Counted from the stretch's first letter, positions 44,203 to 54,122 are shown. The stretch is 64,000 bases of DNA from Nostoc sp. TH1S01 (GCA_018993265.1 JAGKSW010000123.1:20122-84121), one strand, 5' to 3'. Numbers and translations are program-made. The notes: generated from the sequence alone by a model not told the origin.

Positions 44203-46392
44203 TCAAATATTTTCTATGAAATCGTCTTTATGGTTTGGCATATTCCATGTTTTCTGCCATAGTGTTTTGATGTTTTGAATGGTACTTTGGGTTTCAATTG
44301 TTAACCAACCCTGTTTAATAGCTTGCTTCTCTTTATCGGTTAACTTCCAAGATAAAGGCGGTCGATACTTACCATTGCGATAAAATTCACTAATTGCCAC
44401 ATTTGTGTTATTCTTATCAAGATCAGGGAAGAAAATAGGAAAATAGTTAATATCAACCTGAGCTTGCCATTTTTTCGCTAAGAGATCGGCTTCTTGAGCA
44501 TTTCGAGATGCCATAACCGGATCTCGTACTTTGAACATTGCTAATAATGGGCCTATAGTCGCCATAAACCAGCCTCCATTTCCATCTATTTTTTCAGTTG
44601 AAAGAGATTGAGGAAAAGGATTGATTTGTAATATCAGGACTCGTTTGATATTTGAATTATTTTTACCTTGGAGTAATTGGTCTAGCCATTCTGCTGCTGT
44701 GACAAAACCAGAGTTATCAAAATAACCTCCATCCGCAACATGATAGTTATTATCGGGAATATTTATATTGCTGCGGCTGATAGGAGAAACGTAGGGAAAA
44801 GTTGCTGATAATCTGGCAGCCGTCACCACACTCATATCATAATTATAGGCTCCATAAAGAGTATTAAAATCAAAGTATTTTTTCTCTTTTTGGGCATCAT
44901 TTTTACCGAATGTCATTGGTGTAATCAAAAATCGACAACCATTTTCAACTAAAGTAGAATTGAAAACAGGAATGGGAATTTTCCCCTCAGAAATCTGTTT
45001 TCTCCATGTTCCTAATGTTGTCAATTGTTTGGGATTTTTCATTTCTCCTTGCCAGTCTGTTTCAACTGCTGTACCACGGTCAAATTTGGAACTAATGAGG
45101 AAAGGAAAACCGATAAATCGCCATAAATCTAGATAAGCAAACCCCCAACCAACAGCATCTAAACTATCAGTGGTAGCAGCATTAAAACTATCTCTAACTT
45201 TCTTTTCAGAGATGGTGGAGCTGGTATCTTTTAAATAACCATCTTGATTAAAATGATCTAGATAGTACATTGCTCCTACCGAACCACCAGACACAGAACT
45301 AATCAAGCTAATTGCTTGAGTAAATTCTTTTCCTAATAACTTTTGTAAACCAGCTAATACTTCAACTGTCCATCCTGCTGCTTGAATCCCACCACCACTT
45401 GCACAAACAACTACTAAGGTTTTTTCTCCCTGTTGATGTTGGAGGCGTTTATCAAGGAATTTTTGAAAATCCCCGGCATCAGCGTCAATATTCTTTGTGT
45501 TTTCACTAGGCTGGAATTGTTCAAGTTGGAAAAAATGATTGACATTATATGCCCAATAATTTAATCCGGAAAACGCCAGAAATAAAACTAATACAGGTAT
45601 GCGGAAGTAATCAAAATAAAATGTAACTCCACCGTAGGCAATGGCCATAATGGCACTTATCAATAGCACATATAACAAAGCAGGTGCTTCCCGTCGATTT
45701 GGGTCTGGCTTGGGATGATAAATTAAACCAACGGCGATATAAACAACTAATCCAATTAGAAAATAAGCGAGCGCTGTTAGATGTCCTGTAGTTAATTCAC
45801 CAGTTTGAGGATTGATATAGCCAGCTTGATCATATTCTCTGACAAAAAGCAGAATATTAGCAACTAACTGCTTTAAAAAAGTATTGTAACTTAACCAGTG
45901 TCTCAGTAAACTCACCAGTAATAATAGTCCAATACCTAAGCCTCCACCAACCAATTTTCCGCAATTTATTTCTTGCTGATTTAACTTCTCTTTAGATAAA
46001 TTAACTGCCGAGATACAAACATTAAAACTCAAGACAATAGCTATTCCGTATTGCCAAATTTCGGGAATTGTTATTAATGCAGGTACAGAAAAGCGGGCTG
46101 GTGCATTAGCTAAAATAATCGCAGCTACTAAACTGACTGAAGTTCCTGCACCAATTGCACTTACAATTATCGCGACTAGCTGCCATTTGTTGCGGAGTAC
46201 AAATAGATTCTTCAACATCGGTGCAAGATAACCTTGAGCAAGTGTAGGCAGAATTACAAGAAATAAGCCTACTAATATCGGTAGCCGGAGGAAAAAAAGA
46301 TATTTCCACCCAGTATCAGGAACGAATCGCCATATTAATGCTATGACTGCCAGTATTACTAATGGTGGTAAAAACTTAATCACTTTGTTCAT
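44203..46392 (-). CDS. Membrane-anchored patatin-like phospholipase
   Basis: The 729-residue protein has an N-terminal half with about eight hydrophobic helices (residues 5-290). A cytoplasmic patatin domain follows, with the oxyanion motif ASGGGIQAAGW, the nucleophile SVSGGSVG (GxSxG) and the acidic DGGYFDNSG (DGG). All catalytic residues are present, so lipid acyl hydrolase activity is expected. The large membrane domain is unusual compared with soluble patatins and suggests action on the membrane from within. It stands alone between repeat regions, and no partner gene is obvious. Confidence 0.87.
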   Translation of the reverse strand: MNKVIKFLPPLVILAVIALIWRFVPDTGWKYLFFLRLPILVGLFLVILPTLAQGYLAPMLKNLFVLRNKWQLVAIIVSAIGAGTSVSLVAAIILANAPARFSVPALITIPEIWQYGIAIVLSFNVCISAVNLSKEKLNQQEINCGKLVGGGLGIGLLLLVSLLRHWLSYNTFLKQLVANILLFVREYDQAGYINPQTGELTTGHLTALAYFLIGLVVYIAVGLIYHPKPDPNRREAPALLYVLLISAIMAIAYGGVTFYFDYFRIPVLVLFLAFSGLNYWAYNVNHFFQLEQFQPSENTKNIDADAGDFQKFLDKRLQHQQGEKTLVVVCASGGGIQAAGWTVEVLAGLQKLLGKEFTQAISLISSVSGGSVGAMYYLDHFNQDGYLKDTSSTISEKKVRDSFNAATTDSLDAVGWGFAYLDLWRFIGFPFLISSKFDRGTAVETDWQGEMKNPKQLTTLGTWRKQISEGKIPIPVFNSTLVENGCRFLITPMTFGKNDAQKEKKYFDFNTLYGAYNYDMSVVTAARLSATFPYVSPISRSNINIPDNNYHVADGGYFDNSGFVTAAEWLDQLLQGKNNSNIKRVLILQINPFPQSLSTEKIDGNGGWFMATIGPLLAMFKVRDPVMASRNAQEADLLAKKWQAQVDINYFPIFFPDLDKNNTNVAISEFYRNGKYRPPLSWKLTDKEKQAIKQGWLTIETQSTIQNIKTLWQKTWNMPNHKDDFIENI

Positions 46393-47016
46393 AGTAAGTC
46401 TTTAATATTAGGACTAGTATTCGATTTTTGAAAAAGCTCCATTATTGTCCGAGTTGGGGTTAGATCCCACTGGCTTCCCAACTGTGAAGCACTTTACTTC
46501 ATGGCTTACGGTTTATGCCCTGGTAGCCGAGTGACTGGTGGTAAGGTTAAAAGTTCTTAAACTCGCTCAGTTGTTAATCGTGCTGCCAACGCTTTCCGGA
46601 TGGTGCCTCAAACCTTTTACAAGCAGTATATGATACCTCACCATTATGGAAGTGATATAGCAGTTCATCAACAAATGGAACTAAAGAACACGACAATTCC
46701 TCCGAAGCTTCTTCTAAGATAAAACCATGAAGAAGTTTCTTAAATACTTCACAGCATCCCATCAGCTTGTCTTTGCAATATGTCTGATTCCAATTTGTAC
46801 AAACGCAGATTTGTGGCTAGTAAAACCACCGTGTTACAACGATAGCAGCCCGATATCTGTCTTTGGTAAAGCCACAGTGGCTATACCAAAGCAAATTTCA
46901 TTCAAGCACCAAACAAATGGATAAATGCTTATGAATCTGGTCTGATTTTTAGTGGAAAAACGTATCTCTATAAACTGGCAAAGATAGCTTGTTGAAATCC
47001 CACTAAGTCCCGTTAA
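46393..47016. other. Intergenic region with repeat B copy 1
   Basis: About 620 bp with repeat B (46637-46893). The first 240 bases hold no recognisable gene. Short open frames on both strands fall within the repeat and are not supported as genes. Confidence 0.6.
46637..46893. repeat. Dispersed repeat B, copy 1
   Basis: The region from AACAAATGGAACTAAAGAAC through GAAGAAGTTTCTTAAATACTTC and CTAGTAAAACCACCGTGTTACAACG to GCTATACCAAAG is repeated at 50072-50315 with roughly three-quarters identity by eye. The CTAGTAAAACCACC part also occurs at 44139-44172. The minus strand keeps a partly open frame (CEVFKKLLHGF in this copy, CEVFEKLLTGF in the other), so it may be the remains of a gene. Confidence 0.7.
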
Positions 47017-48768
47017 CTAAACGCTTTCTACCATCAAACGTGTATCTGGTAATATACCAATTTCAGGTACAAAATACGTTGGATCAACAACCCGATTAAC
47101 CGCATTAATTGCAGATAGCACTGCTCCTTCCTGCCATCCAGGTAAGGCAGAGAGTTGATCGCCAATAATGTAGAAATTTTTGTTGCCCTGAATCAAGTTA
47201 TTATAGTGAGTCTCTTTGTCATCAACAGTATGCCAGTTTGCCCAACCACCCTTCAAATAAGGTATATTCTGCCAAGCAATAGCCAAGCCATGCTGTAAAC
47301 CATCTGCAAACGCATCACCTCCCAAATTTCTCGCGCCTGCTTTGGCAATTGTAAGGCGATCTTCTGGGAGTTTTGTTCCCCATTCAAAGGCTATATTCCT
47401 ATAATTGTAAGCGCCAGTTAGCACGCCCCATTCAGCGTGATAGTTATCTGATGGATACCAAATTTGTACAATTTCGTCACTACTCCAGGAAATGCCACCA
47501 TAGATAGGAACATCACCAGGTTTATGAGCTTTTTGCCACAAATCACGCTTTGCTTGCCAGCCTACTTTTGTAGTGTCGGCTAGGAACTTAGCTTGGTATC
47601 CATCAGTAGCATCAGTACTACTACCATATTGCGCTGTATAAACTGCTTGTAAAGCTGCTTGAAAATTTGGGTCAAAGTGTTCATCGTCCAATACTTCTTT
47701 CAACAAAGGAATCGGCATATTACTGAAGCAATAATCTGCTTCTATCATCTGTTCTTGACCATCTTTTTGAAAGTATATGCAATATTTCTCGGTATCTATT
47801 TTATAGGCAATTTTTGTGACAACAGCGCCTAGTTGAATCTCACCACCCAGTTGCTCCACCTTTTCCTTAAAGGCATCAACAACCTTATCCATACCACCGA
47901 CAGGTTGAAAAAGTGTGGGCTGCCAGAGAAAATCTTGGGGTTGATAAAAGGAAGTTCCTCTTGCCCAAAACTCCGATGCCAGCAATTCTTTGATGTCTAA
48001 AGGTGGTAGAGTTTTACCTGGTTCTACACCAGGCAAACGACTATAACCAGATCGATCAGAATTAGAATCTAAGTAAAGACCTTGATTTACTTTCAGATCT
48101 CCAAATTTTTCCAGCAATTGCTGAAATTTTTTGATTTCCTCTTCAGACAAGTTTGCATATTGATATTTATCCAAAAATTGGAACAATATTTGAGCAATCC
48201 AACCTCGTGTGTCATTATCTAAACGTCGGTTTGGGACTGAGCAATTATTAAAATGGCCTTCCATGTAAGTCAAATTGGAACGGCTGTCCATTACATAAAC
48301 TTCCAAAGGTACTTTGAACCGTCTGAGGTAGTCTAACAGATGTGTGTGTGCAGAGGGGATTCGACCAGGGCCAGCATTGAGGTAGGGTTTATAGGGTTGA
48401 TCTGATTCATTCTTGAAATTACATATTTGAGATTCAAACCCTTCTTCCACAATGGCATCACCAGGACGCACCGTAAAGTTTCGTCCGCCTACTCGTTGAT
48501 TTGCCTCTAGAATCACACAACGACAACCAATTTCATTAACGAGCAACTCATAAGCAGAGGTTAGACCGGCAACACCAGCACCAATAATCACAACCTGCTT
48601 ACTTTGACCAATATTTCTATTTCTTGCCGGAACTTCAACCTTACTCCGACCGCGTTGAATGTACTCAGCGATCGCTCTTTTGGTGGAGGCGTTTGCCGCC
48701 CAGCCTGATAGCCCAGGTTTTGCTGTTAGCAAATCGTGTCGGTTCAGTCTTTTTTCCGTTGCTGCCAT
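47017..48768 (-). CDS. Flavin monoamine/L-amino-acid oxidase family protein
   Basis: This protein of about 583 residues has a dinucleotide-binding motif VVIIGAGVAGLTSAYELL (about residues 60-77), the following GGRNFTVRPGDAIVEEGFE, and a C-terminal FAD-contact block NFYIIGDQLSALPGWQEGAVLSAINAVNRV. These define the amine oxidase / L-amino-acid oxidase family; the 55-residue N-terminal extension lacks a clear signal. The start at 48768 has GAGGA nine bases upstream. ATG 48777 is possible. It probably deaminates an amino acid or amine, giving hydrogen peroxide. It lies between repeats B and A. Confidence 0.88.
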   Translation of the reverse strand: MAATEKRLNRHDLLTAKPGLSGWAANASTKRAIAEYIQRGRSKVEVPARNRNIGQSKQVVIIGAGVAGLTSAYELLVNEIGCRCVILEANQRVGGRNFTVRPGDAIVEEGFESQICNFKNESDQPYKPYLNAGPGRIPSAHTHLLDYLRRFKVPLEVYVMDSRSNLTYMEGHFNNCSVPNRRLDNDTRGWIAQILFQFLDKYQYANLSEEEIKKFQQLLEKFGDLKVNQGLYLDSNSDRSGYSRLPGVEPGKTLPPLDIKELLASEFWARGTSFYQPQDFLWQPTLFQPVGGMDKVVDAFKEKVEQLGGEIQLGAVVTKIAYKIDTEKYCIYFQKDGQEQMIEADYCFSNMPIPLLKEVLDDEHFDPNFQAALQAVYTAQYGSSTDATDGYQAKFLADTTKVGWQAKRDLWQKAHKPGDVPIYGGISWSSDEIVQIWYPSDNYHAEWGVLTGAYNYRNIAFEWGTKLPEDRLTIAKAGARNLGGDAFADGLQHGLAIAWQNIPYLKGGWANWHTVDDKETHYNNLIQGNKNFYIIGDQLSALPGWQEGAVLSAINAVNRVVDPTYFVPEIGILPDTRLMVESV

Positions 48769-48777
48769 CTTGATCAT

Positions 48778-49016
48778 TCCTCAAAAAATATATGTTAAAG
48801 TTACGAATTCTGCATTTCAAAACAATTAACAATGAGGTCAACTGCCATTTTCAGTTTCATCTTCTCCAGATAGATATCGTAAAAAAATGGGTTAAAAGCA
48901 GGTTCAACGGCAATCAGTTCCATCGCTTTTTAAAAAAGTTAATGAAAATAGCTAACGTAAAAATTATGGTTTGAGAAAACCTCAAAATCGCGTTTTCCAG
49001 ATGCCGTGAAAAGTCA
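48778..49016. other. AT-rich intergenic leader, no gene seen
   Basis: Upstream region of the amine oxidase gene (minus strand), probably with its promoter. Small open frames on the plus strand have no conserved features. Confidence 0.5.
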
Positions 49017-49595
49017 TAACAGCCGCCCCATCAACTGTATAAACAACCCCACCCGACATTGCCAACACAATTCAGTGTTGTTCATCTGGATCATGGAGCG
49101 CTCGCGCCAGGGCAAAACTGAACAGTATAGTTTTAGCCTGGTTCACCCTCATTTACTTAAAGCAGAGTAGGAATGACGATTAAACTCAACAGTAAAAGTC
49201 AGCGGGGGTTAGTGATCGCACTACAGAATACCTCGCCGCTGTGAGCTGCGGCGTTCCGGTGAGTACATCTGATGCGCTCAAGTTCTGTCCCCAGTGTTGG
49301 GTTCCGGGGACGGCTTTGGAAGAATTTTGGTTGTCGCCGTGGGATAGGTTTTGTTTTTTTGTGCAGTACTACCTTGTGGGATAGTTGCGTTAATTGCACT
49401 TAAGCTGTTATGTCGCTGAAGTTTCGGTTTTGTCCTTTCTGTGGCTGTGCTTATAAGGGATCGAGGGGTTCTTAGGCTGTGGGCTAATCTGTCTATTGCT
49501 CTAGTTTCAGTAACCAAAGCCTCGTTCTTCCTAATAGCTAAACTAGTCCGTGCGCGTTTGCACTTCCTGACAGCTTCGCCAGTTGTACGCCATGT
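49017..49595. repeat. Repeat A, copy 1 (long duplicated module)
   Basis: AACAACCCCACCCGACATTG, AAAGCAGAGTAGGAATGACG, CAGCGGGGGTTAG and TAGTCCGTGCGCGTTTGCAC appear here and in the same order at 50795-51240. The second copy lacks about 140 bp between GATAGTTGCGTTA and AACTAGTCCG. One frame is conserved between copies (CGVPVSTSDALK here, RGVPVVTSDELK there, both ending in GTALEEFW). It may be a degraded gene, but no family is recognised. Confidence 0.75.
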
Positions 49596-49697
49596 ATTAA
49601 AAAATTGTTGATCCTTGAGTTATGTGAATACTTTTTTTCACTTTTGAGAAATCCGGGAAAAGTATTGCTCAAAATTTTACTAACTCCTTATGGTTTG

Positions 49698-49910
49698 TTA
49701 TGAATTTTTTGATTTTCTTATAGCTAAAATTGAACCAGTAGATGTCCCAGCAATTAGGTCAAAATATTGGTTTAAAGGTTGTTCTATTCCTGCAAGTTTT
49801 AGTTGCTTCTCGAATTCTTGAAGAATTTCCGCTGTTACTACGTCCTGGATTCCGCCACCATCTAAAGCAAGTATTTTAAATTTCTTCTTGTTCTGGGTTT
49901 GAGATGACAT
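49698..49910 (-). pseudogene. Truncated patatin-like phospholipase (N-terminal fragment)
   Basis: The first ~60 residues read FKILALDGGGIQDVVTAEIL and LIAGTSTGSILA, the oxyanion loop and GxSxG nucleophile of soluble patatins. The frame then ends after IRKSKNS. Full-length relatives have 300 or more residues including the DGG motif, which is absent. It differs from the membrane patatin at 44203-46392. The downstream sequence reads into repeat A, suggesting deletion by rearrangement. Confidence 0.82.
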
Positions 49911-50071
49911 ATTTAATTAAGCTCCTATTGTGTGTACGTATACAAGTACTCGTTCATTATGTTGCTAGTAGAAAAAAAGAGATAACTTACTTTCTGTTCT
50001 TATGGCAACATTGCTCAATGCTGTACTACTGCTTCATATTTCTGAAATAGCCTTTTACGACAACTGATGCC

Positions 50072-50315
50072 TTACTGTGATATGGTAGTTCCTCAACAAA
50101 TGGAACTAAAAAACACGAAAAGTCCTCTGAAGCTTCTTTTCAGGTAAAACCAGTAAGAAGTTTCTCAAATACTTCACAGCGTCTAATCAGCTTGTTTTTG
50201 AAATAAGTCTGACTCCAAGTTGTACAAGCGCAGATTTGTGACTAGTAAAACCATCGTGTTGCAACGATAGCAGCCAAGCTCTATCTTTAGTAGAGCCAGA
50301 GTAGCCATACCAAAG
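50072..50315. repeat. Dispersed repeat B, copy 2
   Basis: AACAAATGGAACTAAAAAAC, AAGAAGTTTCTCAAATACTTC, CTAGTAAAACCATCGTGTTG and GCCATACCAAAG match repeat B copy 1 in order. Both reading strands carry stop codons in this copy, so it is non-coding now. Confidence 0.7.
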
Positions 50316-50794
50316 TTAATCCTATCCTTTGCGCTCTAAAGAGAAAAACAGTTGAAGCAATCATGCGACTTTTAGGTGTTGATTTGGGCTTGTTTACTGC
50401 CTAATTTAGACAAATTAAGTATCCTTAAAATTTACTCTACTGAAAATTTATACTATGTTTAGAAAATTCAAAGTTGAGTTAAATTCAGGAGTTGATAGAT
50501 TATAAAATCACAGCAGATTCAGGAAAATTCAGGTAGATGAACCAAGCTCTACCCCAAACCGCCGCCATATCAGAGCAATTCAACAGCCGCCGCCTTTGCA
50601 AGTCAGTTTTTCAGGGATAGCCAAGTGAAGGTAATTCTTAATCAGCAATCGATGTTAAGGCGTGATCGCTTCTTTCTGCATCAAACTCTAATCCGAAGAA
50701 CGCAACAGCACCCCAGGCGTGAGCAACTGCAACAGATTCAGCCTTTTTCATCTAATTCGGGAACCGGAAACCTTAGCATCATCTCGGCTAACTC

Positions 50795-51240
50795 AACAGC
50801 CGCACTCAAGCACATATAAGCAACCCCACCCGACATCACCAGCATAATCTACTGTTGTTCATCTGCATAATGGAGCGATCGCACCTGTTGCAAAACTCAA
50901 CAGTATAGTTTTACCCTGGTTCACACTCACCCACTTAAAGCAGAGTAGGGATGACGATTAAACTCAACAGCAAAAGTCAGCGGGGGTTAGCTGTTGCACT
51001 ACAGAATATCTCGATGCTGTGAGGCGTGGCGTTCCTGTGGTGACATCTGATGAGCTTAAGCTTTGTCAGCAGTGCTGGGTTCTAGGGACTGCGTTGGAAG
51101 AGTTTTGGTTGTCGTCGCGTAGACGCTTTGCGGCTTGTCGCAGACATCGCAGTTCTGCTTCTTGTGCGGGATAGTTGCGTTAGTTGTAAACTAGTCCGTG
51201 CGCGTTTGCACTTCCTGGCAGCAACGCCTGTTGTATGCCT
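50795..51240. repeat. Repeat A, copy 2
   Basis: It matches 49017-49595 with an internal deletion of about 140 bp. The shared frame in this copy gives RGVPVVTSDELKLCQQCWV and GTALEEFWLSSRRRF. It lacks an ATG in phase, as does copy 1. Confidence 0.75.
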
Positions 51241-51272
51241 AAAGGCTCAAATCACAGCAAACTCAGGAAAAT

Positions 51273-53993
51273 TCAGGTTACATTAGTGTTTCTGAATGTA
51301 AAGTATTGTCGATATAACTCACAGCTTGGCATTACTTTATGTTTTAACTGTTTAATCAGTCCCATACTACTTAGTTTGTAAGTCATACTGGAATCTAATG
51401 ATATCGGTTGTTGAGCATTTATGACGGTATCTAATGCTTTTGCTAATTCAGGTTGTTCTTGCAATATTGCTTGATGACGTTGCAAATGAGATGAATAAAT
51501 TCCGGTTGATGTTGCTGCGGTATCAATGAATTGAGCAAAGCTAATTTCCCCGCGACTGAGATGATAAATAGCTGTATGTACTAATGCTGGATGTCCTTCC
51601 ACCAAAGCCATTAGTTGTGTAGCTTCCTGTCCATCAGTCCAGTTGAGTCCATAGCGTTGAGCTAAGTTTTGTACCTGTTCTAAACTAAAATTGTTTAGCT
51701 CTATCGGCAATCCTACATTAAATGGGGATTGTTTTAATTGCAGAGGTACATAAATTTCTGTAGAGTGAACTATAATCAGCCGTAACTTTTGCCAAATTGG
51801 TTCTCTTTTAGCTTCCTCATACCAGGAACGAAATAAAGGTAAAACATCTTTGGCTACTAAAGGATGCTCAAATAAATATTGAACTTCATCTAATGATAAA
51901 ACAATAGGGCTATCTATTTGTTTTAAGATATGGTTACGCAAATAAAGGGAACAGCTAATTTTGCTACCAATATCTTCGTCCCAATAATCATCAAGTTTCA
52001 TTTCTATTTGCAATTGTTGGGTAATGTTGGCACACAGCCAACGTAAAAATCGTGGCAAATCGTTTAAAATTACATCGTCAATTTGCTCTAAATTTAAGCT
52101 AATAGTGCGGTAGCCTTGACGGGTTGCATAGTCTAAAGTTCTTAGTAATAAAGAAGTTTTGCCCATTTCTCTTGGAGCTTTAATTCGGACTAAAGCACCA
52201 GGTTTTCTAATTTCTTGACTAACTTGCATTTCCAGCGCAGTTCTTTCTATGTAAAAGGGAGAGTCTAGGGGAACTGCGCCACTTGGGTAAGAGGGAAAAT
52301 TCACGGAATTAATAGTATTTTTAATCGACACAGGAGGAACAGGAATAATGTGGTATAAAAATACGGGTTCTGAGATATCTGTAAGATAATGTTGACCCAA
52401 ATTAACTACATTTACTGGTAAGCGATCTTTTACTTGATCATAGACAGTTGGAGATAAGCATATTCCTCCAGGTTGAGCTTGTGTGTGTAATTGTGTCACA
52501 ATGTATAACTCTGGGATAAGAATATCATTATCTGTAAAAAATACCTGTCCTAAATGAATGCCGATTCGATGTAATTGGCAATCTTGTTTTAGCAAATTAT
52601 TAGGGCCGATCGCTAGTGCTTTTTGAATTTTTATCGCACTATTCACGGCTTGTTCTGCACTCTCAAAATAAAATAACAATCCATTATCCCAATTTTGGAG
52701 AAATCGTCCGCCCAATTGCTGGCAACAGTGGCGTATTTGTTGCCATTCCTGTTGTAAAATACCTGAATTATCCGGAAAATTTTCTGTCGTTTCTGGTGGA
52801 GCATTGACTCTACCCACGAACATTAATATAGAGTCAGTGGCAACTTTTTGGGAATTAGCAAGTTCTAATGATAGCTTTTGACTTACCCAATCTAAATTAA
52901 AAATCCTTGCATAGATGGGATTTTTGACTGTTAAACTGCCTTGGTTTTGGTTAACAAGCCCTGACAAGCGTAATTCTAGGTACTCTGGGGAGTTGTGAGC
53001 AGAGATTTTTCCTTGTTGTAGAATCTGTTGATATAGTTGTAATAATTGTATGGTTTTGGGGGTATTGCGGAGCAGGCGATCGCGTATTGTTCTTAAATGT
53101 TCTGGTTCGTCCTGAGCTTCCCAATTATTAATAATTTGCTGCTGGATAATTTGCTCAATCCACTGTGCTTCTTTATCTTTTTGAGGTGGTAAATATTCTG
53201 TTCTGCTATGACAGTCATTGACAATTAACCAACACAGTTTTTGCGTTAAAAAAGGCTGTCCTCCAGTCCAATACAAAATTTCTTTTAATACAGCTTTTGG
53301 GCTGCTAACTTTACCTACTAATCCTTTTAACAAAGGCTCACTATCTTCAATTTTAAATCCTTGTAATTCAATAGCTCGACCAATATTAAAAGGAGTAGAA
53401 TAGTGTTTATCTCGGATCAATTCCGAAGGTGAAGCTACTCCCAACAAAGCAAATGCCAGCCGCCTGTATGCTGGATTAATAGCTCGATTTTCATAACAGT
53501 GACGAATCAGCGCAAAAAATTCATCTGTAGAAAACTTCAAACCCAAAACATTATCAATTTCATCAATAAAAATGACAATGTTTTTCTGAACCTGAGTTAA
53601 TAATACTGTTTCGATAAATTCATTTAAGCATTGAATAGGGGATAAGTCATCCCGTTCTCTTAACCAACTGCGCCGATTTATTTGCAGTTGAAAACCGCTT
53701 ACCAATTCCTGAATAATCCCGCCATACCATTGAGAAGCAGTAATTTGTTGGCTACCAATTCCACTTAATTCTATTTCTGCACAAGCAAAACCTTGAGTCC
53801 GCAACTGCTTCATCGTTCGCACTCGCAAGCTAGACTTCCCCATTTGTCTAGCGTTGAGGACATAGCAATACTCAAGGGCTAACAACCCTTCGTACAGTTC
53901 TGTGTCAGCCTGTCGCACTACATAAGTAGGCGCATCAGGCGGGAGGCTACCACCTGGTTGATATTGATAGCTGGTGTTGAATTTGGCAAACAC
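51273..53993 (-). CDS. Double AAA-like ATPase with a degenerate cyclase-type centre
   Basis: The 906-residue protein has three parts. Residues about 10-370 are an AAA-like (AAA_35-type) domain with Walker A RQMGKSS (49-55) and Walker B IFIDEID (141-147). Residues about 390-555 resemble a class III nucleotide cyclase (RIGIHLGQVFF, QAQPGGICLSPTVYDQVK), but the usual GDG metal site is replaced by NWDNG, so catalysis is doubtful. Residues about 570-900 are a second AAA-like domain with PREMGKTS (about 607) and LSLDEVQ. The first AAA type recurs in the 1914-aa kinase and the second in the 463-aa protein nearby. It is probably a cytoplasmic signal-integrating ATPase of unknown input. Confidence 0.85.
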   Translation of the reverse strand: MFAKFNTSYQYQPGGSLPPDAPTYVVRQADTELYEGLLALEYCYVLNARQMGKSSLRVRTMKQLRTQGFACAEIELSGIGSQQITASQWYGGIIQELVSGFQLQINRRSWLRERDDLSPIQCLNEFIETVLLTQVQKNIVIFIDEIDNVLGLKFSTDEFFALIRHCYENRAINPAYRRLAFALLGVASPSELIRDKHYSTPFNIGRAIELQGFKIEDSEPLLKGLVGKVSSPKAVLKEILYWTGGQPFLTQKLCWLIVNDCHSRTEYLPPQKDKEAQWIEQIIQQQIINNWEAQDEPEHLRTIRDRLLRNTPKTIQLLQLYQQILQQGKISAHNSPEYLELRLSGLVNQNQGSLTVKNPIYARIFNLDWVSQKLSLELANSQKVATDSILMFVGRVNAPPETTENFPDNSGILQQEWQQIRHCCQQLGGRFLQNWDNGLLFYFESAEQAVNSAIKIQKALAIGPNNLLKQDCQLHRIGIHLGQVFFTDNDILIPELYIVTQLHTQAQPGGICLSPTVYDQVKDRLPVNVVNLGQHYLTDISEPVFLYHIIPVPPVSIKNTINSVNFPSYPSGAVPLDSPFYIERTALEMQVSQEIRKPGALVRIKAPREMGKTSLLLRTLDYATRQGYRTISLNLEQIDDVILNDLPRFLRWLCANITQQLQIEMKLDDYWDEDIGSKISCSLYLRNHILKQIDSPIVLSLDEVQYLFEHPLVAKDVLPLFRSWYEEAKREPIWQKLRLIIVHSTEIYVPLQLKQSPFNVGLPIELNNFSLEQVQNLAQRYGLNWTDGQEATQLMALVEGHPALVHTAIYHLSRGEISFAQFIDTAATSTGIYSSHLQRHQAILQEQPELAKALDTVINAQQPISLDSSMTYKLSSMGLIKQLKHKVMPSCELYRQYFTFRNTNVT

Positions 53994-54059
53994 TGGTATT
54001 TTTAGATGCTTAAAACCTGGTTGAGTGTAATTTTTACATAGTTATGTGTTTTTGAATAG

Positions 54060-54122
54060 TTGAATTTAACTCAATGTAACTGAATTTAACTGAGTTTTCC
54101 GAATCCTGAGTTTTACTGAATT
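54060..54122. promoter_or_regulatory. 10-nt periodic CTGAATTT-like motif array
   Basis: TGAATTTAACTCAATGTAAC continues to CTGAATTTAACTGAGTTTTC and ACTGAATT, repeating CTGA/TGAATT about every 10 bases. It lies in the divergent region between the AAA-cyclase-AAA gene (-) and the cystatin-like gene (+). Similar words occur at 50505-50540, 51249-51278, 54822-54861 and 56046-56066. It could be a regulator site, but it is unproven. Confidence 0.35.

Larger units (their letters stand above)
49911..51272. other. Long intergenic region with repeats B and A (second copies)
   Basis: About 1.36 kb without a supported gene. It carries repeat B copy 2, AATCACAGCAGATTCAGGAA (50507) with a near copy just before 51273, and repeat A copy 2. 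A 64-codon frame at 50625-50819 has no conserved features and I do not accept it. Confidence 0.6.

Noticed and set aside
46574..46924. Short open frames on both strands near 46.6-46.9 kb, one with a signal-peptide-like start
   Set aside because: They fall in repeat B. The second copy of the repeat has stop codons in both frames, so they are probably not genes now.
48792..48974. 60-codon open frame upstream of the amine oxidase gene
   Set aside because: AT-rich sequence with no conserved features, and it overlaps the likely promoter of the divergent gene.
49199..49517. Minus-strand open frames over repeat A
   Set aside because: The duplicated copy does not keep them open, while a plus-strand frame is better conserved.
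50625..50819. 64-codon open frame
   Set aside because: Low-complexity Gln/Arg-rich product, no Shine-Dalgarno and no recognisable motif, within a repeat-rich intergenic region.
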